Source: Pseudomonas capsici
Lineage (GTDB): Bacteria > Pseudomonadota > Gammaproteobacteria > Pseudomonadales > Pseudomonadaceae
Reading direction: 5' to 3'
NCBI RefSeq assembly: GCF_017165765.1
Contig: NZ_JAFGZD010000001.1
Coordinates: 603,649-667,648 of the forward strand
DNA: 64,000 nucleotides
Numbering within the stretch: the stretch's first letter is position 1; each line of letters opens with the position of its first letter. The notes under the pieces are model-generated. The model searched no databases. It was given only the letters and a program-made list of their open reading frames with translations, and was not told where the DNA came from. Positions 16,316-26,227 of this stretch are shown here, in pieces. A program made the translations under genes and the position numbers.

Positions 16316-17221
16316 TTACAAACCATCGGGAAACGGCGTCGACAGCAGCCAGTCCCTGAACACGCAGAGTGATGGCAGGTTCTGGAAGCGTGTGGCATAC
16401 ACCAGATAGTAATTGCGGCCACTGTCCATGGGGTCGAACAGCGTCACCAGCTCACCGCTGCTGATTTCGTCCTGCACCAGAATGCGCGGCACCAGCGCCA
16501 CGCCAATACCCGCTGCCACGGCCTGGATCAGATGCGCAGTCAGCTCGAAACTCGGACCGGGGCGCATGATGTGGTGGTCGAGCCGGTTTCTGTCGAACCA
16601 GTCGGACCAGGTGTTGGGCCGCGATACCACGCTCAGTAGTGACTGCTGCGCTATCTGGCCCGGTGTCAGCGACTGGTGGTCGGCCAGCGCCGAAGGGCTG
16701 GCGATGAGCACCAGCTTCTCCTCGATCAATGGATGGGCGATATAACCCGGCCAATTACCTGTGCCTGCACAGATGATCGCGTTCATGTCGCTGGCTGCTG
16801 GCGTCAGATCGGCGTGCACGATCCGCGAGTGGACATGCACCACATGGCCCGGATGCCGGGCATAAAAGTCATGCATGCGTGGCAACAGCCACTTTGAACC
16901 GAAGGTGGGCAGTACGACCAGATGCAGGGTTCCGCCTTCGGACTTGTGAGCGATGGTCTGCAGCGTTGCACTGCGAATTCGGCCAAGGGCGGCAGCCAGC
17001 TCATGCTGGTACAGCGCACCTGCGGTGGTCAGCTCGATACGCCGGCCATCGCGCTTGAACAGCTCGACTTCCAGTTGCGCCTCAAGCGCCTGCACCTGGC
17101 GGCTGACCGCACTCTGGGTCAGGGCCAGCTCATCGGCGGCCTTGGTAAAGCTGACATGACGTGCCGCCGCTTCAAAAGCGATGAGCAAAGACATCGACGG
17201 TGTGAGTCTTCTCGGGTTCAT
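16316..17221 (-). CDS. LysR-family transcriptional regulator (GcvA-like)
   Basis: The 301-residue protein has the LysR winged HTH (VSFTKAADELALTQSAVSRQ, about residues 23-42) and an effector domain with a GIGVALVPRILVQDE segment. The start at 17221 has a poor Shine-Dalgarno site; a shorter start at SMSLLIAFEAA is possible. It opens the minus-strand group LysR-LysR-MFS-amidohydrolase and is divergent from the YdiJ-type dehydrogenase, with about 167 bp between. It could regulate either side. Confidence 0.86.
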   Translation of the reverse strand: MNPRRLTPSMSLLIAFEAAARHVSFTKAADELALTQSAVSRQVQALEAQLEVELFKRDGRRIELTTAGALYQHELAAALGRIRSATLQTIAHKSEGGTLHLVVLPTFGSKWLLPRMHDFYARHPGHVVHVHSRIVHADLTPAASDMNAIICAGTGNWPGYIAHPLIEEKLVLIASPSALADHQSLTPGQIAQQSLLSVVSRPNTWSDWFDRNRLDHHIMRPGPSFELTAHLIQAVAAGIGVALVPRILVQDEISSGELVTLFDPMDSGRNYYLVYATRFQNLPSLCVFRDWLLSTPFPDGL

Positions 17222-17388
17222 TCATAAAACTCATGGAAAAACGGCAGGTTTTACATTTGCGCTCGTGACCCTGAAGCCTGAGAATCAGCGCCAACCGTTG
17301 ATGACACCTTGTTTCGAGCGCTCTGAAGCATACGTGTTTTACCTATAAAAGTTTGCATATAAAAAGCCCAGCCTGTCAGGAAACCGCC

Positions 17389-20300
17389 ATGATTGCCCTC
17401 TTGAATCCCACCCGCGAACAGGTCGATCACTATGACCGATTCCTCAATGCTCTGGCGCAAGAGGGGTTTGCAGGGGAAATCGCCAGGGATCATGGCTCTC
17501 GAACCGTTCTGGCCACCGATAACTCGATCTACCAGCGCATGCCCCAGGCCGCGGTGTTTCCCCGTGACAGCGCCGATGTCGAAATCCTTGCGCGACTGGC
17601 CGGGCGCGCCGAGCACAAGCAGGTGGTACTGACGCCACGGGGAGGCGGCACCGGAACCAACGGGCAATCCCTGACCGATGGTGTGGTGGTCGACCTGTCC
17701 CGGCATATGAACCGGATTCTGGAAATCAACGTCGAAGAGCGCTGGGTACGGGTGCAGACCGGCGTGGTCAAGGACCAGCTCAACGCGGCACTCAAGCCCC
17801 ACGGCCTGTTCTTCGCCCCGGAGCTGTCCACCTCCAATCGGGCAACCGTTGGGGGGATGATCAATACCGATGCCAGCGGCCAGGGTAGCTGCACCTACGG
17901 CAAGACCCGTGACCATGTTCTGGAATTGTCCACGGTTCTGCTTGGCGGCTCACGAATACACAGCCTGGCCATGGGCTCCGAACAACTGGAAGCGGAACAG
18001 GCCCGAACCGACCGGGCAGGGGAGGCTTATCGCTGCGCCCGTGAAATTGCCGATACCCAGGCGCAGTTGATCAAGGACATCTTTCCACCGCTCAATCGTT
18101 GCCTGACCGGCTACGATCTTGCCCACCTGCGCGAGACCGATGGCCGCTTCAACCTCAACAGCGTGCTGTGCGGTTCGGAAGGCTCGCTGGGCTTTATCGT
18201 CGAAGCCAGGCTCAATGTGTTGCCAATTCCCAAACACTCGATTCTGGTCAATGTCCGTTATGCCGGTTTCATGGATGCCCTGCGCGACGCCAAGGCACTC
18301 ATGGCGCTCAAGCCGCTCTCCATCGAAACCGTGGACTCCAAGGTCCTGATGCTCGCCATGCAGGACATCGTCTGGCATGGCGTGGCCGAATATTTTCCCC
18401 AAGATCCGGATACCCCGACCCTTGGCATCAACCTGATAGAGTTCTGTGGCGACGACGCGGGCGAAGTCGAGCAGCGGGTTCATGCCTTCGTGGCGCATTT
18501 GCAGAGCGATACCTCGGTGGTTCGACTCGGCCACACGCTGGCGGTGGGCAGCGCGGCGGTCAACCGGGTCTATGCCATGCGCAAGCGTTCGGTTGGTCTG
18601 CTGGGTAACGTCAAGGGCGAGGCCAGGCCTCAGCCTTTTGTCGAGGATACCGCCGTCCCGCCTGAAAACCTCGCCGACTACATTCAGGAGTTCCGGGCGC
18701 TGCTGGACAGCTACAACCTGCAGTACGGAATGTTTGGCCATGTGGATGCCGGCGTGCTGCACGTGCGGCCGATTCTGGACATGAAAGACCCGGCCCAGGC
18801 CGCGCTGGTGAGGCCGATTTCCGATGCGGTTGCAGCGCTGACCAAGCGCTACGGTGGCCTGCTCTGGGGTGAACATGGCAAAGGCTTGCGTTCGCAGTAC
18901 GTGCCGGAATACTTCGGCGAGCTTTACCCTTCATTGCAGGCGCTCAAGGCCGCTTTCGACCCGTTCAATCAACTTAATCCCGGCAAGATCGCGACTCCTG
19001 CAACCGTACCCGCTGCCAGATTGACGCTGGTGGACGAAGTGGAGTTGAGAGGCGATCTGGACCGTCGCATCGACGAGCGCGTCTGGCAGAGCTACGAAAG
19101 CGCCGTGCACTGCAATGGCAACGGCGCCTGCTACAACTATGATGCCGACGACGCCATGTGCCCGTCCTGGAAGGCTACCCGCAATCGCATTCATTCGCCC
19201 AAGGGCAGGGCTTCTCTGGTTCGTGAATGGCTGCGCCTGCAGGGCGAGCAGAATGTCGATGTGCTGACCGCCAGCGCTCGTGCCCGCTCGGCCAATGTCA
19301 TCAAGAGTCTGGTGAGTAAAACGTCCAATAGTCTGGCCAGACTGGGCGGGCAGAAAGACTTCTCCCATGAGGTCTATGATGCCATGGCGGGTTGTCTGGC
19401 CTGTAAATCCTGCGCCGGACAGTGTCCGGTGAAGGTCAATGTGCCGGAATTCCGCTCGCGTTTCCTGGAGCTGTACCACAGCCGCTACCTGCGCCCGCTG
19501 AAGGATTACCTGATCGGCTCGCTGGAGTTCAGCATTCCGTATCTGGCCCGTTTCCCGAAACTCTACAACGCCATGATGGGTGCCAGACCGGTTCGCTACC
19601 TGCTGGAGCATGTGGCGGGCATGGTGGACAGCCCGTTGCTGAGCCTGATGGATTTCCGCGCCGCCTGTGCCCGCTGGAATGTCGGCATCGCCACGCCAGA
19701 GCGGCTGGCTGCGCTGTCGGAGCAGGAGCGCAAGCGGACGGTGATTCTGGTCCAGGATGCTTTCACCCGCTACTTCGAGACTCATCTGGCGGCTGACTGG
19801 CTGGAGCTGATTTCGCGTCTGGGCTATCAGGTTTACCTGGCACCCTTCGCGCCAAACGGCAAGCCGCTGCAAGTGCAAGGTTTCCTCGCTGCCTTTGAAA
19901 GGGCAGCCAGCTTCAATAGTCAGTCGTTGCGCAAGCTTGAGGCTTATGGCATTCCGCTGGTAGGCCTGGACCCGGCCATGACGCTGGTTTACCGGCAGGA
20001 ATACAGCAAGACCCTGAGCAGCGAAAATGCCCCAACGGTGCTGCTGCCTCAAGAGTGGCTGGCTGCGCAGATGGCGGAGCCCGAGCAGGTTCAGCCGGGG
20101 GAAACCTATTACTTCCTGCCGCACTGCACCGAGAAAACCAACGAACCGGGCAGTGTCGGCCTGTGGCAGAAAGTTTTTGCCCGCATGGGGCTCAAGCTTG
20201 AAGTGCTGGCCAGCGGTTGCTGCGGCATGTCTGGCACCTACGGTCACGAAACCCGAAATGCCAGACACTCCGACACCATCTACAGCCAGTCATGGCAACC

Positions 20301-20427
20301 GCTGGTGGCTCGCCATAACGGGGAAGGGCGACTGGTTGCCGATGGCTATTCCTGCCGCAGCCAGGTCAAGCGTCAGGATGGGCAGGTGGTGCGCCATCCA
20401 CTGCAGATACTGTTGGCGAAACTGTAG
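17389..20427 (+). CDS. ydiJ: FAD/Fe-S 2-hydroxyacid dehydrogenase, YdiJ type
   Basis: The ATG at 17389 was chosen for its AGGAAA site (17378-17383) and the family start MIALLNPTRE. The 1012-residue protein fuses three parts. First is a VAO/PCMH-type FAD domain with the FAD pyrophosphate loop TPRGGGTGTNGQS (about residues 81-93) and an FAD-oxidase C-terminal domain. Second is a ferredoxin-like segment with one CxxCxxCxxxCP cluster motif (C669, C672, C675, C679). Third is a CCG domain (SGCCGMSG, about 942-949). E. coli YdiJ has been assigned D-2-hydroxyglutarate dehydrogenase activity, so oxidation of D-2-hydroxy acids feeding the respiratory chain is likely. It is monocistronic and divergent from a LysR gene. 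Confidence 0.88.
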   Translation: MIALLNPTREQVDHYDRFLNALAQEGFAGEIARDHGSRTVLATDNSIYQRMPQAAVFPRDSADVEILARLAGRAEHKQVVLTPRGGGTGTNGQSLTDGVVVDLSRHMNRILEINVEERWVRVQTGVVKDQLNAALKPHGLFFAPELSTSNRATVGGMINTDASGQGSCTYGKTRDHVLELSTVLLGGSRIHSLAMGSEQLEAEQARTDRAGEAYRCAREIADTQAQLIKDIFPPLNRCLTGYDLAHLRETDGRFNLNSVLCGSEGSLGFIVEARLNVLPIPKHSILVNVRYAGFMDALRDAKALMALKPLSIETVDSKVLMLAMQDIVWHGVAEYFPQDPDTPTLGINLIEFCGDDAGEVEQRVHAFVAHLQSDTSVVRLGHTLAVGSAAVNRVYAMRKRSVGLLGNVKGEARPQPFVEDTAVPPENLADYIQEFRALLDSYNLQYGMFGHVDAGVLHVRPILDMKDPAQAALVRPISDAVAALTKRYGGLLWGEHGKGLRSQYVPEYFGELYPSLQALKAAFDPFNQLNPGKIATPATVPAARLTLVDEVELRGDLDRRIDERVWQSYESAVHCNGNGACYNYDADDAMCPSWKATRNRIHSPKGRASLVREWLRLQGEQNVDVLTASARARSANVIKSLVSKTSNSLARLGGQKDFSHEVYDAMAGCLACKSCAGQCPVKVNVPEFRSRFLELYHSRYLRPLKDYLIGSLEFSIPYLARFPKLYNAMMGARPVRYLLEHVAGMVDSPLLSLMDFRAACARWNVGIATPERLAALSEQERKRTVILVQDAFTRYFETHLAADWLELISRLGYQVYLAPFAPNGKPLQVQGFLAAFERAASFNSQSLRKLEAYGIPLVGLDPAMTLVYRQEYSKTLSSENAPTVLLPQEWLAAQMAEPEQVQPGETYYFLPHCTEKTNEPGSVGLWQKVFARMGLKLEVLASGCCGMSGTYGHETRNARHSDTIYSQSWQPLVARHNGEGRLVADGYSCRSQVKRQDGQVVRHPLQILLAKL

Positions 20428-20519
20428 TGTCCGCGAAGGCAGCTTCCCACACGACGTGCTGCCTCCCATAAGTGTCGTTTGAGCCTTGACTGATCGGCAT
20501 TGGTTCGTAAGCGAATGCT

Positions 20520-21407
20520 TCAAACCAGATACCGCCGAAACCAGTCCACGGTTCTGTCCCATGCCAGTTTCGCTGCCGCTTCGTCGTATCGTGGCGTGGA
20601 ATCGTTATGGAAACCGTGGTTGGCACCAGGGTAAATGTAGGTTTCGTAATGCGTGCCGGCCGCTTTCAATGCCGCCTCATAAGTCGGCCAGCCTTCGTTG
20701 ATCCGTGTATCCAGCTCACCGTAGTGAATCATGATCGGGGCCTTGATCCGCACCACGTCTTCGGACTTGGGCTGGCGACCATAGAATGAAACCGCAGCCC
20801 CCAGTTCCGGATAAGCCACGGCAGCAGCATTGGCAACGCCCCCGCCGTAACAGAAACCGGTGATACCGACCTTTCCGGTAGTTGCGTCATGTTTCATCAG
20901 CCATTCGATGGCGGCGAAGAAGTCGTTCATGAGCTTTTCAGGATCGACTTTCTGCTGAAGTTCACGTCCCTTGTCATCGTTACCCGGATAGCCACCCACA
21001 GAGGACAGGCCGTCGGGTGCCAGGGCGATGAAGCCAGCCTTGGCAGCGCGTCGGGCAACATCTTCGATATAGGGGTTGAGCCCACGGTTTTCATGGGCAA
21101 CTACAATCGCCGGCAGCTTGCCGCTGGCTTTCGCCGGACGTACCAGATAACCACGCACCTGCCCATGCCCTTTGGGGGAAGGGTAATTGACGTATTCGGC
21201 AATGATGTCCGGGTCAGTGAACGGCACTTGTTCGGCCAGCGCATAGTTCGGGCTCAGCGAGGCCAGAAGAGCAGTGGCGGTCAGGCCTCCCAGGGTGAAC
21301 AGGGCAGCACGGTCGAGAAATTCGCGTCTGTTGATCTTGCCATGGGCGTAGTAGTCGTACAGCTCAAGCAGTTCAGGGGCAAAGTCTTTGGCGGTGAGGC
21401 GATCCAT
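20520..21407 (-). CDS. Tat-exported dienelactone-hydrolase-family protein, YghX-like
   Basis: Of two close ATGs, 21407 is better spaced from AGGAAG than 21413. The 295-residue protein has a twin-arginine-type signal placed after about 25 residues (NRREFLDRAALFTLGG), followed by an apolar stretch ending ALAEQ, suggesting folded export to the periplasm. The alpha/beta-hydrolase domain shows the dienelactone-hydrolase triad: nucleophile Cys in GITGFCYGGG, Asp in HYGELDTRIN, His in YPGANHGFHN. It resembles E. coli YghX. The physiological ester is unknown. A short inverted repeat (GGCAGC...GCTGCC, about 20438-20467) lies between its 3' end and the end of ydiJ. Confidence 0.8.
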   Translation of the reverse strand: MDRLTAKDFAPELLELYDYYAHGKINRREFLDRAALFTLGGLTATALLASLSPNYALAEQVPFTDPDIIAEYVNYPSPKGHGQVRGYLVRPAKASGKLPAIVVAHENRGLNPYIEDVARRAAKAGFIALAPDGLSSVGGYPGNDDKGRELQQKVDPEKLMNDFFAAIEWLMKHDATTGKVGITGFCYGGGVANAAAVAYPELGAAVSFYGRQPKSEDVVRIKAPIMIHYGELDTRINEGWPTYEAALKAAGTHYETYIYPGANHGFHNDSTPRYDEAAAKLAWDRTVDWFRRYLV

Positions 21408-21497
21408 CTGCATGCTTCCTGTCAGATCATTGGGGCTTTCATTAAAGCAGCTTTGCTGCCGAGGCGCCGTTCATGACACCTCGACATTCAGTGCGGA

Positions 21498-23576
21498 TCA
21501 GAACTCCAGCGTGACCCCGGTATAGAGTGCGCGTCCATCGCCCGGTGAATGCAGAGAGTCGACTGCGCCGTCCGGGTCATACCAGACGTACTCGTAATAG
21601 CGGTTGGTGAGGTTCTTGAGCTGCAGGTCAAGGCTGAGCGAGTCGCTGACTTTCCAGGTCGCGCCCAGATTCATCAGCACATAACCGCCATAGGTTCCTT
21701 GGGTATTTTCCCGCTCCAGATAATAGTTGGTCTGGCCATTCATCCAGGCCATCAGTTGCAGGGCAGGAGTCGCCTGATAGCTCAGGCCTGCGTTGTACAC
21801 ATGATGGGGAATATGATCGATTTCCCGCCCCTTGCTGTTGGGCAGTGTGGCGCTGGGCTCAAGGATTTTCGAGTATTGCCATGAGTAGGCCATCCATATT
21901 TCGGTACGCTCGTTCGGGTGCAGGTTCACCTGCAGGTCATACCCCCAGCGCCGGGTTTCTCCGACATTGTCCGATTCGCCGCTCGGGTCGTTGAGCCTGC
22001 GGCTGACCTCGCCACTGGCCTCCTGCTGCCAGTAGGCGACCCGGCCATCCATCCAGTCGGTGGGAGCGAACTTGATCCCGGTTTCCCAGCCTTCGTTGAT
22101 CGACGGGGCCAGATCGGTATCCCGCGGCGGAATCTTGTAGGCCGCAGCTCCCGTGCCGACCTGAAAGGTACGCCCCCAGTTGGCATAAAAGCTGGCCACG
22201 TCCCAGGGCGAATACACCACACTGAGTTTGGGCTGCCGGATCAGGCCGTAATCGTTGATGTCGTAATCCAGGCCGGTCATTTCATTGGTGAAGTCACCCT
22301 GGATCTTGTCGACCCGATAGGCCGGGATGATCTTCAGCGACTCGAAAGGCTTGATCTCGGCCTGGACGTAAGCGCCGTAGGTGTCGAAATCGAACTGCTG
22401 ATCGCGGGTCTGGGCCTGACGGACCCGGTTCAGGGTGCGATAACGTTCGCTCTTGTTTTCCTGCTGCTGCATATCCGCTCCGCCTTCCAGGGCAAAGTCA
22501 TGGAGCCAGCTGACTTCCGGACGCCAGGTCAGGGAGGTGAGGGCACCGTACTGGGTTTCGTAGGCATCGCGTTCCTGCTGGGACGTCGTTCTCCAGTACT
22601 GGGTCCAGCGTCGGTCATCGAAGGTGTTGATATAGGTTTTGGCCGACCATGCAAGGGTGTCTGCCAGATCGGTGTCGAAATGCAGGCTGACCTGATTCAT
22701 GCGCCGGGTGCCCTTGTCCGTGGCGTTGTAGCTGTTGCTCATGGTCGGGTGATGACGGGCATTGTCTTCGCTCAGGTAGCCGGGCTCTCGGGCTTCGGTT
22801 TCGTAATGCCGGGCAATCAGGCCGATGCGATAACTCTCGTCGTCAGGTGTATAGAACCACTTGCCGGACATGGAGAACTTGTCGGCTTCGGAATGATCGC
22901 GATAGCCATCGGATTTCTGATAGGCGAAGAAATAGTTCTGGCTCCAGTTGCTGTTCTCAAAGCCCTTGGAAAGCTGGGTTTCCCGGGTATTGAAGCTGCC
23001 GTAGCGAATTCGTGCCCTGGTGTAATTGCCGCCGGTGCGGGTCAGCATGTTGACGTTGCCCGCGATGTTGTTCAGCCCGTAACGGGCATCGCTGGTGCCG
23101 CGTACGACCTCGATGCTGTCCAGCTCCATGGGGAAAATCATGTCCATGAACGGCATGTTGCCGTCGTTGCTGTTGCTCGGAATACCATCGATCAACAGTT
23201 TCACCGCATTGACTTCACCTTCACCGTTGAAGCCGCGAAAGGAAATCTTGCCGGACGTGGTGCCCTGATTGAATTGGGTAAGGATCACGCCCGGAGCACG
23301 ACTGAACAGCTCCCAACTGTAATTGACCGGCATCTTTTCAAGGATGTCGCCCCCCAGAATATCCACCGAACTCAGCACACTGCTGGTGCTGAGCGGGCCG
23401 CTGCTGTTGCCCTGAACGGTGACGGAGCCAAGGGTCAGGGTCGAGTTTTCAATCTGGGTTTCGGCCAGGGCAGCGGAGAGCGGCGTCAGGGCAAATACCC
23501 CGCAGGTCAGCGCCTGACAGAGAGAACGGGACACAGGGGCATGCATTGCGCGTGGCAATGTAGAAAAAACAGGCAT
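21498..23576 (-). CDS. TonB-dependent outer-membrane receptor, possibly metal/siderophore
   Basis: ATG 23576 (AGGAAG eight bases upstream on the minus strand) gives a 692-residue precursor with a signal peptide (MPVFSTLPRAMHAPVSRSLC..., cleavage near ALAETQ). The plug domain follows with VTVQGNSS, LFSRAPGVILTQF, FRGFNGEGEVNAVKLLIDGI and EVVRGTSDARYGLNNIAGN. A ~550-residue barrel ends in a canonical terminal strand (ALYTGVTLEF). The plug resembles FecA-type receptors. The DUF2946 gene 110 bp upstream on the same strand, with a Cys-rich HGDCCCGH motif, suggests copper or a metal chelate as ligand, but this is inference. No Fur box was recognised. Confidence 0.88.
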   Translation of the reverse strand: MPVFSTLPRAMHAPVSRSLCQALTCGVFALTPLSAALAETQIENSTLTLGSVTVQGNSSGPLSTSSVLSSVDILGGDILEKMPVNYSWELFSRAPGVILTQFNQGTTSGKISFRGFNGEGEVNAVKLLIDGIPSNSNDGNMPFMDMIFPMELDSIEVVRGTSDARYGLNNIAGNVNMLTRTGGNYTRARIRYGSFNTRETQLSKGFENSNWSQNYFFAYQKSDGYRDHSEADKFSMSGKWFYTPDDESYRIGLIARHYETEAREPGYLSEDNARHHPTMSNSYNATDKGTRRMNQVSLHFDTDLADTLAWSAKTYINTFDDRRWTQYWRTTSQQERDAYETQYGALTSLTWRPEVSWLHDFALEGGADMQQQENKSERYRTLNRVRQAQTRDQQFDFDTYGAYVQAEIKPFESLKIIPAYRVDKIQGDFTNEMTGLDYDINDYGLIRQPKLSVVYSPWDVASFYANWGRTFQVGTGAAAYKIPPRDTDLAPSINEGWETGIKFAPTDWMDGRVAYWQQEASGEVSRRLNDPSGESDNVGETRRWGYDLQVNLHPNERTEIWMAYSWQYSKILEPSATLPNSKGREIDHIPHHVYNAGLSYQATPALQLMAWMNGQTNYYLERENTQGTYGGYVLMNLGATWKVSDSLSLDLQLKNLTNRYYEYVWYDPDGAVDSLHSPGDGRALYTGVTLEF

Positions 23577-23685
23577 AGCACTTACTTCCTGGAGACCAAG
23601 ATATTTCGCGGACGTGGAGTGGCCGTTCAAGGCGTTCCAGCGCCAGACAGGAAAAGCCGCGCCAGAATCGGCGGGCAATGCGTGG

Positions 23686-24066
23686 TCAGGCCAGGGGAGA
23701 GGCGCGCGGGGTCAGACTGGGCCAGCGGACCCTGGGGTGCAGCGTCGGTCGCTCGGGGTTGTCCAGGGCTGTGTCAGGTGTGTAGCGAGGCAGGAAGTGG
23801 CGGTAGTAGTCGGATGGCAGGGCTGCCAGTCCGGCATGGCCACAGCAGCAGTCGCCATGCTGCATGGCGGCTTTCGAGGAAGCGGGTTGCAGGGTATCGA
23901 TCAGTTTCTTGAAGCCGGGCGGCAAGGCAGTCGAACCGCTCCCCGAGCAAAACCCGCCCCACAGCAGTAAATGCGTATCCGGCGTCTGCATGGCGCGGCT
24001 CATCGGCATGGCCAGCATATTGAGCAATATGGCCAGGCAGGCGATCCAGGGACTGATGCGTTTCAT
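23686..24066 (-). CDS. DUF2946 family exported protein, possible copper-linked
   Basis: The start is placed at MKRISPWIACLAILLNMLAM (24066); an ATG three codons upstream (24075) is equally possible because neither has a clear Shine-Dalgarno site. The ~126-residue protein has an N-terminal signal or anchor segment, the family pattern around LLLWGGFCSGSG, and a mid-region QHGDCCCGHAGLAALP, a likely metal-binding cluster of three consecutive Cys flanked by His. DUF2946 genes are commonly found next to TonB receptors and copper-responsive genes in Proteobacteria. Here the TonB receptor lies 110 bp downstream, probably in one operon. Exact role unknown. Confidence 0.72.
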   Translation of the reverse strand: MKRISPWIACLAILLNMLAMPMSRAMQTPDTHLLLWGGFCSGSGSTALPPGFKKLIDTLQPASSKAAMQHGDCCCGHAGLAALPSDYYRHFLPRYTPDTALDNPERPTLHPRVRWPSLTPRASPLA

Positions 24067-24280
24067 TGAAGCCATGGGTGGGCCCGGAGCAGGAAGGCCG
24101 CCATTTAGCCGTATTTGATCAGCGAATGTAAATGCTTCTGTGGGCAGGATTTTCAGTGTGCAGAAAGCGATGCAGAAACTGAGGTATGGCTATTTGACAT
24201 CTTGATATTCTGTCATCTAGTGTCGTGGCCTGAGAAACGGTTCTCGGGATATTTCACTTCAGCAGGGAGGCTACATCGCA

Positions 24281-26227
24281 ATGGCCACTACCATCAGTTC
24301 TGCGTCGATCAAATCAGTACGTGTGCATCCGGGGCTGGGGATTGCCCGGGTCGGTAATGCCTTGGGTCATGATGAATATGTTCTGGCTGCCGAGGTTCCG
24401 GGAGCGGTTGCCAGCAGTGCGGACGGGGCGTTCCGCGATGCCAAGGGCCACCTGCGACGTCAGGCCGTGCGCTTTCGTATCTATGCTGAGCTGACGGATG
24501 GCTCGGTCCGCGAACTGACCCTCGAAGACGGGGTGAAGATCGACTGGACCGTAGAACTCGCCAACCTCAAGGCCGGTTGGTACAACTTCGAGAATGCCAT
24601 GGACCTGCCTGCGCCTTACGCGAAGAACGCAGGCCGACGCAATCCTGAAGTCATTGGCAAGCAGCGCAAGGCGCTGGACATTCTCCCTGGCCCCAGAACC
24701 ATCGGTGGTCGCAACAAACAGGGCAAGGCTTTCCACTTCGATACCGGCGAGTTCTACAGCAAGCCTGTTTATCTGGGCGAATTGCGCACCGACGGTGAAG
24801 GCCGACTCATTGCGCTGGGCGGTCATGGGCATTCCGCGCCGCTCAAGGCAGGCACCGCACCTGAAACATTCGCCAACAACAAGGATTGGCATGACGACAT
24901 CTCCGATGGTCCGGTCTATGCCCGTGTGACCTTCGCCAATGGCGACACGCTCGAAGCTGAACCGGGTTTCCTGGCTGTGACGCCGCCCAACTATGCACCG
25001 GGACTGTTCGGTGTCGTCACCATGGAAGACGTGGTACGCGACCTGTATGTGCGCAATGGTCAACTGCCTGCCAACCAAACCACTGAATTCACCCGCGACA
25101 TCTGGCCGATCTTCGATCGCCTGACCAATATGCAGTGGACCAACCACGGCATTTATATGCTCAGCGGTTTCGGTTCTCCACTGGATACCAAGAACGAGGC
25201 GGTCGTTAAAAAGCTCGCCGACCGCTCAGGGAAGAATGCCGAATTCCGCAACAGGGTCTTCGAGCTTTTCCGTATCCCGAATGGCACGGGGACGTTCACG
25301 TCTGCGCTATTGCCGTTCTATGGCGATTACTACGGTGATTATTATGAGGTCGAAGGTGCAGGTCTTGCCGTGACGCCTCTGATGTACAAGGCACTGGAAA
25401 ACTGGGTGAAAGGGGATTTCGTCTCCGACTGGAAAGGTGAACCGGCCATACCTGAGTTTTCGTCGCTCGATCCGCGTCAGCAGACCGAAGCACTGGATCG
25501 TGTCGGCCTGCATGAATGCCTGGGCGGGCCGTTCCATCCCGGCATCGAACTGACCTGGTTCATGCGCGTGGCCAGCGTCTGGAAAAGCCCTTACCGTCTG
25601 GCCGTGCTGCCTCAGGGGCAGGCCGTTCGCCAGGACTATGGCAGCAAGTTGACCCCTGAAGTCTGCCTGAGCAAAGGCGGCCCGCTGGACGGCGTAGGTC
25701 CCGGTTCTCTGACTCGCGCACTGGGCGTGCCATGGCAGACCGACGGCGCATCCTGCCTGTCCGATGCCGAATACGAGCCCGGTTCCTATCTGTCTTTCCC
25801 CAGCTACTGGGGAGCCCGTGTGCCCAACAGTGTGCTCAGTAATGAAGCCTGGAAGCGTGTCGGTTCGACGCAGTCGAGTGAGCCGCAACAGCTCAAGAAC
25901 TTCTCTTACCGCGAGGACTGGTTGCGTGACCTGAAAGGTTCCTATCTGGCGCGTATCAACAAGATGGTCAGCCAGTGGTGGGAGCTTGGCGTCCTGGTCA
26001 GCCAGGAAACATCGCCCGAGCTACAAAAGAAACTGGGACTTCCAGCTCACGCCTGGGTGGAAACCGGTCGGCCGGCAAGTGCCGTTGGCCCCAATACCAA
26101 GGTTGCCTTGCTCGCGGCCATCGAAGCTCTGGACCATCCGAAGCCGTTGCTCAAGGGCGCCGAGCTCGAAAAAGCCATCTCGGACAAGCATGTGACACCA
26201 CGTCGGCTGCGCAGGGACGAGATTTGA
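24281..26227 (+). CDS. LodA/GoxA-type quinoprotein amino-acid oxidase (CTQ-dependent)
   Basis: The 648-residue protein starts at ATG 24281 (GGGAGG at 24265-24270) and has no signal peptide. It matches LodA-like oxidases: N-terminal VRVHPGLGIARVGNA, a central DGPVYARVTFANGD block, GLHECLGGPFHPGIELTW, and LGVPWQTDGASC. In LodA the cofactor cysteine (C516) is preceded four residues earlier by an essential Asp (D512); here D488 and C492 keep that spacing. The partner Trp is probably W547 (YREDWLRDL), though its distance from the Cys (55) is shorter than the 65 in LodA. Members oxidise amino groups (e.g. lysine, glycine) to release H2O2 and ammonia. The next gene overlaps it and encodes the maturation flavoprotein. 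Confidence 0.85.
   Translation: MATTISSASIKSVRVHPGLGIARVGNALGHDEYVLAAEVPGAVASSADGAFRDAKGHLRRQAVRFRIYAELTDGSVRELTLEDGVKIDWTVELANLKAGWYNFENAMDLPAPYAKNAGRRNPEVIGKQRKALDILPGPRTIGGRNKQGKAFHFDTGEFYSKPVYLGELRTDGEGRLIALGGHGHSAPLKAGTAPETFANNKDWHDDISDGPVYARVTFANGDTLEAEPGFLAVTPPNYAPGLFGVVTMEDVVRDLYVRNGQLPANQTTEFTRDIWPIFDRLTNMQWTNHGIYMLSGFGSPLDTKNEAVVKKLADRSGKNAEFRNRVFELFRIPNGTGTFTSALLPFYGDYYGDYYEVEGAGLAVTPLMYKALENWVKGDFVSDWKGEPAIPEFSSLDPRQQTEALDRVGLHECLGGPFHPGIELTWFMRVASVWKSPYRLAVLPQGQAVRQDYGSKLTPEVCLSKGGPLDGVGPGSLTRALGVPWQTDGASCLSDAEYEPGSYLSFPSYWGARVPNSVLSNEAWKRVGSTQSSEPQQLKNFSYREDWLRDLKGSYLARINKMVSQWWELGVLVSQETSPELQKKLGLPAHAWVETGRPASAVGPNTKVALLAAIEALDHPKPLLKGAELEKAISDKHVTPRRLRRDEI

Noticed and set aside
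21918..23912. 664-codon plus-strand frame opposite the TonB receptor
   Set aside because: The minus strand has signal peptide, plug and barrel features; the plus frame has none and no ribosome-binding site.
25975..26223. Extended N-terminus for the LodB-type flavoprotein
   Set aside because: It would lie wholly inside the LodA gene and precede the FAD fold with non-homologous Arg/Ser-rich sequence. The TTG at 26224 with AGGGA fits better.
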